This document shows, piece after piece, positions 32,777-33,088 of a stretch of 33,088 nucleotides of DNA. The notes under the pieces are model-generated. The model saw only the letters and a list, made by a program, of their open reading frames with translations. It was not told where the DNA came from and did no database searches. The position numbers and the translations under genes were made by a program. The stretch is from Pseudobutyrivibrio sp. OR37 (GTDB lineage Bacteria > Bacillota > Clostridia > Lachnospirales > Lachnospiraceae), in contig NZ_FOQF01000034.1 in assembly GCF_900113655.1 (NCBI RefSeq), positions 1 through 33,088 of the forward strand. The letters are read 5' to 3'. Position 1 is the stretch's first letter, and each line of letters opens with the position of its first letter.

Positions 32777-32790
32777 TATAGTCGACTATA
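32777..32790 (-). promoter_or_regulatory. palindrome over the macro-operon -10
   Basis: TATAGTCGACTATA is a perfect 14-bp palindrome. On the minus strand its last bases form TATAAT with the following AT (ending near 32775), the only good -10 before the macro gene; the -35 is weak. A regulator binding here would control the operon. Confidence 0.5.
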
Positions 32791-32791
32791 C

Positions 32792-32826
32792 AAAAAAAAT
32801 CACTGAACCATTATGATTCAGTGATT
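32792..32826 (-). terminator. intrinsic terminator of the tRNA cluster
   Basis: AATCACTGAA/TTCAGTGATT (32817-32826 and 32798-32807) followed on the minus strand by eight T, immediately after tRNA-Thr. Confidence 0.9.
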
Positions 32827-32838
32827 CTAAACTTATAA

Positions 32839-32911
32839 AGCCGATGATCGGACTCGAACCGATAACCTGCTGATTACAAATCAGCTGCTCTGCCAATTGA
32901 GCCACATCGGC
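32839..32911 (-). tRNA. tRNA-Thr (anticodon TGT)
   Basis: A 73-base cloverleaf on the minus strand: acceptor GCCGATG/CATCGGC, discriminator T, anticodon loop TTTGTAA giving TGT, and T loop GGTTCGAGTCC. CCA is not encoded. Confidence 0.95.
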
Positions 32912-32917
32912 ATTAAA

Positions 32918-32990
32918 CTCCCCAAGTAGGACTCGAACCTACGACAACTCGGTTAACAGCCGAGTGCTCTACCAACTGAGCTATTGAGGA
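32918..32990 (-). tRNA. tRNA-Asn (anticodon GTT)
   Basis: A cloverleaf on the minus strand: acceptor TCCTCAA/TTGGGGA, anticodon arm CTCGGCTGTTAACCGAG giving GTT, and T loop GGTTCGAGTCC. CCA is not encoded. It is separated from tRNA-Thr by 6 bases. Confidence 0.95.
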
Positions 32991-33014
32991 TTATCTAGGT
33001 TATTCAACCTAAAG

Positions 33015-33087
33015 TGGAGACGGAGAGATTCGAACTCTTGACCCCCTGCTTGCAAGGCAGGTGCTCTCCCAACTGAGCTACGCCCCC
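33015..33087 (-). tRNA. tRNA-Ala (anticodon TGC)
   Basis: A cloverleaf on the minus strand: acceptor GGGGGCG/CGTCTCC with G-U pairs, discriminator A, anticodon arm CCTGCCTTGCAAGCAGG giving TGC, and T loop AGTTCGAATCT. It is complete, with its 5' end one base from the window edge; the cluster may continue beyond. Confidence 0.95.
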
Positions 33088-33088
33088 A

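Noticed and set aside
32839-33087. Regular spacing of similar short blocks suggestive of a repeat array
   Set aside because: The blocks are three different tRNA genes; the similarity is their shared T-arm and D-arm sequence.

Overview
The window looks like chromosome from a low-GC Gram-positive anaerobe, most likely a Lachnospiraceae of the Butyrivibrio/Pseudobutyrivibrio type. This is inferred from AT-rich codon use, strong AGGAGG-type ribosome sites, sigma-A promoters with 17-18 bp spacers, intrinsic terminators after many genes, a secreted transglutaminase-like protein carrying a short repeat common in Lachnospiraceae exoproteins, and a tRNA-Leu with an AAG anticodon. Most genes lie on the minus strand. 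No phage, plasmid, complete IS or CRISPR array was seen.

Layout. 1-1.5 kb: the N-terminal part of an AAA/DUF4143-type ATPase, then two 5'-truncated gene pieces (a flavodoxin-like oxidoreductase and the dxs C-terminus) joined head to head. 1.6-6.3 kb: a lipoprotein; a Phd-like antitoxin/HD hydrolase/EamA operon; a secreted transglutaminase-like protein; an XRE regulator with a membrane partner behind a promoter carrying three operator repeats 23 bp apart; and a small membrane protein with no clear start. 6.4-6.6 kb: a graveyard of gene ends around an 85-bp inverted-repeat element. 6.75-10.3 kb: a MATE exporter and an Lsa-type ABC-F ribosome-protection ATPase preceded by a roughly 340-nt structured leader with a terminator just before the gene. 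10.3-12.3 kb: an operon of a 28-aa membrane peptide, a metal-binding HMA protein, a membrane protein, a methyltransferase and a Cys/His-rich 55-aa ORF, driven by a promoter that overlaps an inverted repeat. 12.3-14.2 kb: remnants of DUF4186 and of a second EamA gene, a 70-aa protein, a Dabb protein and a PIN-like protein. 14.6-19.3 kb: tRNA-Leu, a MIF-like tautomerase, CstA, an esterase, a gamma-carbonic anhydrase, an acidic protein and a GNAT. 19.6-24.1 kb: a sucrose utilisation locus (GH32 hydrolase, PTS IIBCA, divergent LacI-type regulator) with palindromic operators. 24.2-27.9 kb: a DUF697-like membrane protein convergent with a Mbeg1-like lipase and its unknown upstream partner, then a secreted M14 carboxypeptidase. 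28.0-31.0 kb: a methyltransferase overlapping a PLD-helicase gene. 31.4-32.7 kb: an operon of a macro-domain protein and three small proteins, two of them zinc-ribbon-like. 32.8-33.1 kb: tRNA-Thr, tRNA-Asn and tRNA-Ala.

How the genes work together. The sucrose locus is the clearest pathway: the PTS imports and phosphorylates sucrose, GH32 cleaves sucrose-6-phosphate, and the LacI protein represses both sides. The ABC-F gene looks like an antibiotic-inducible gene controlled by premature termination. The least explained parts are the helicase/methyltransferase pair, the macro-domain operon, the DUF697/lipase block, and the many promoter or gene-end remnants that are partial copies of intact genes elsewhere in the window (EamA, methyltransferase tail, tautomerase promoter). 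These remnants suggest repeated duplication and decay.
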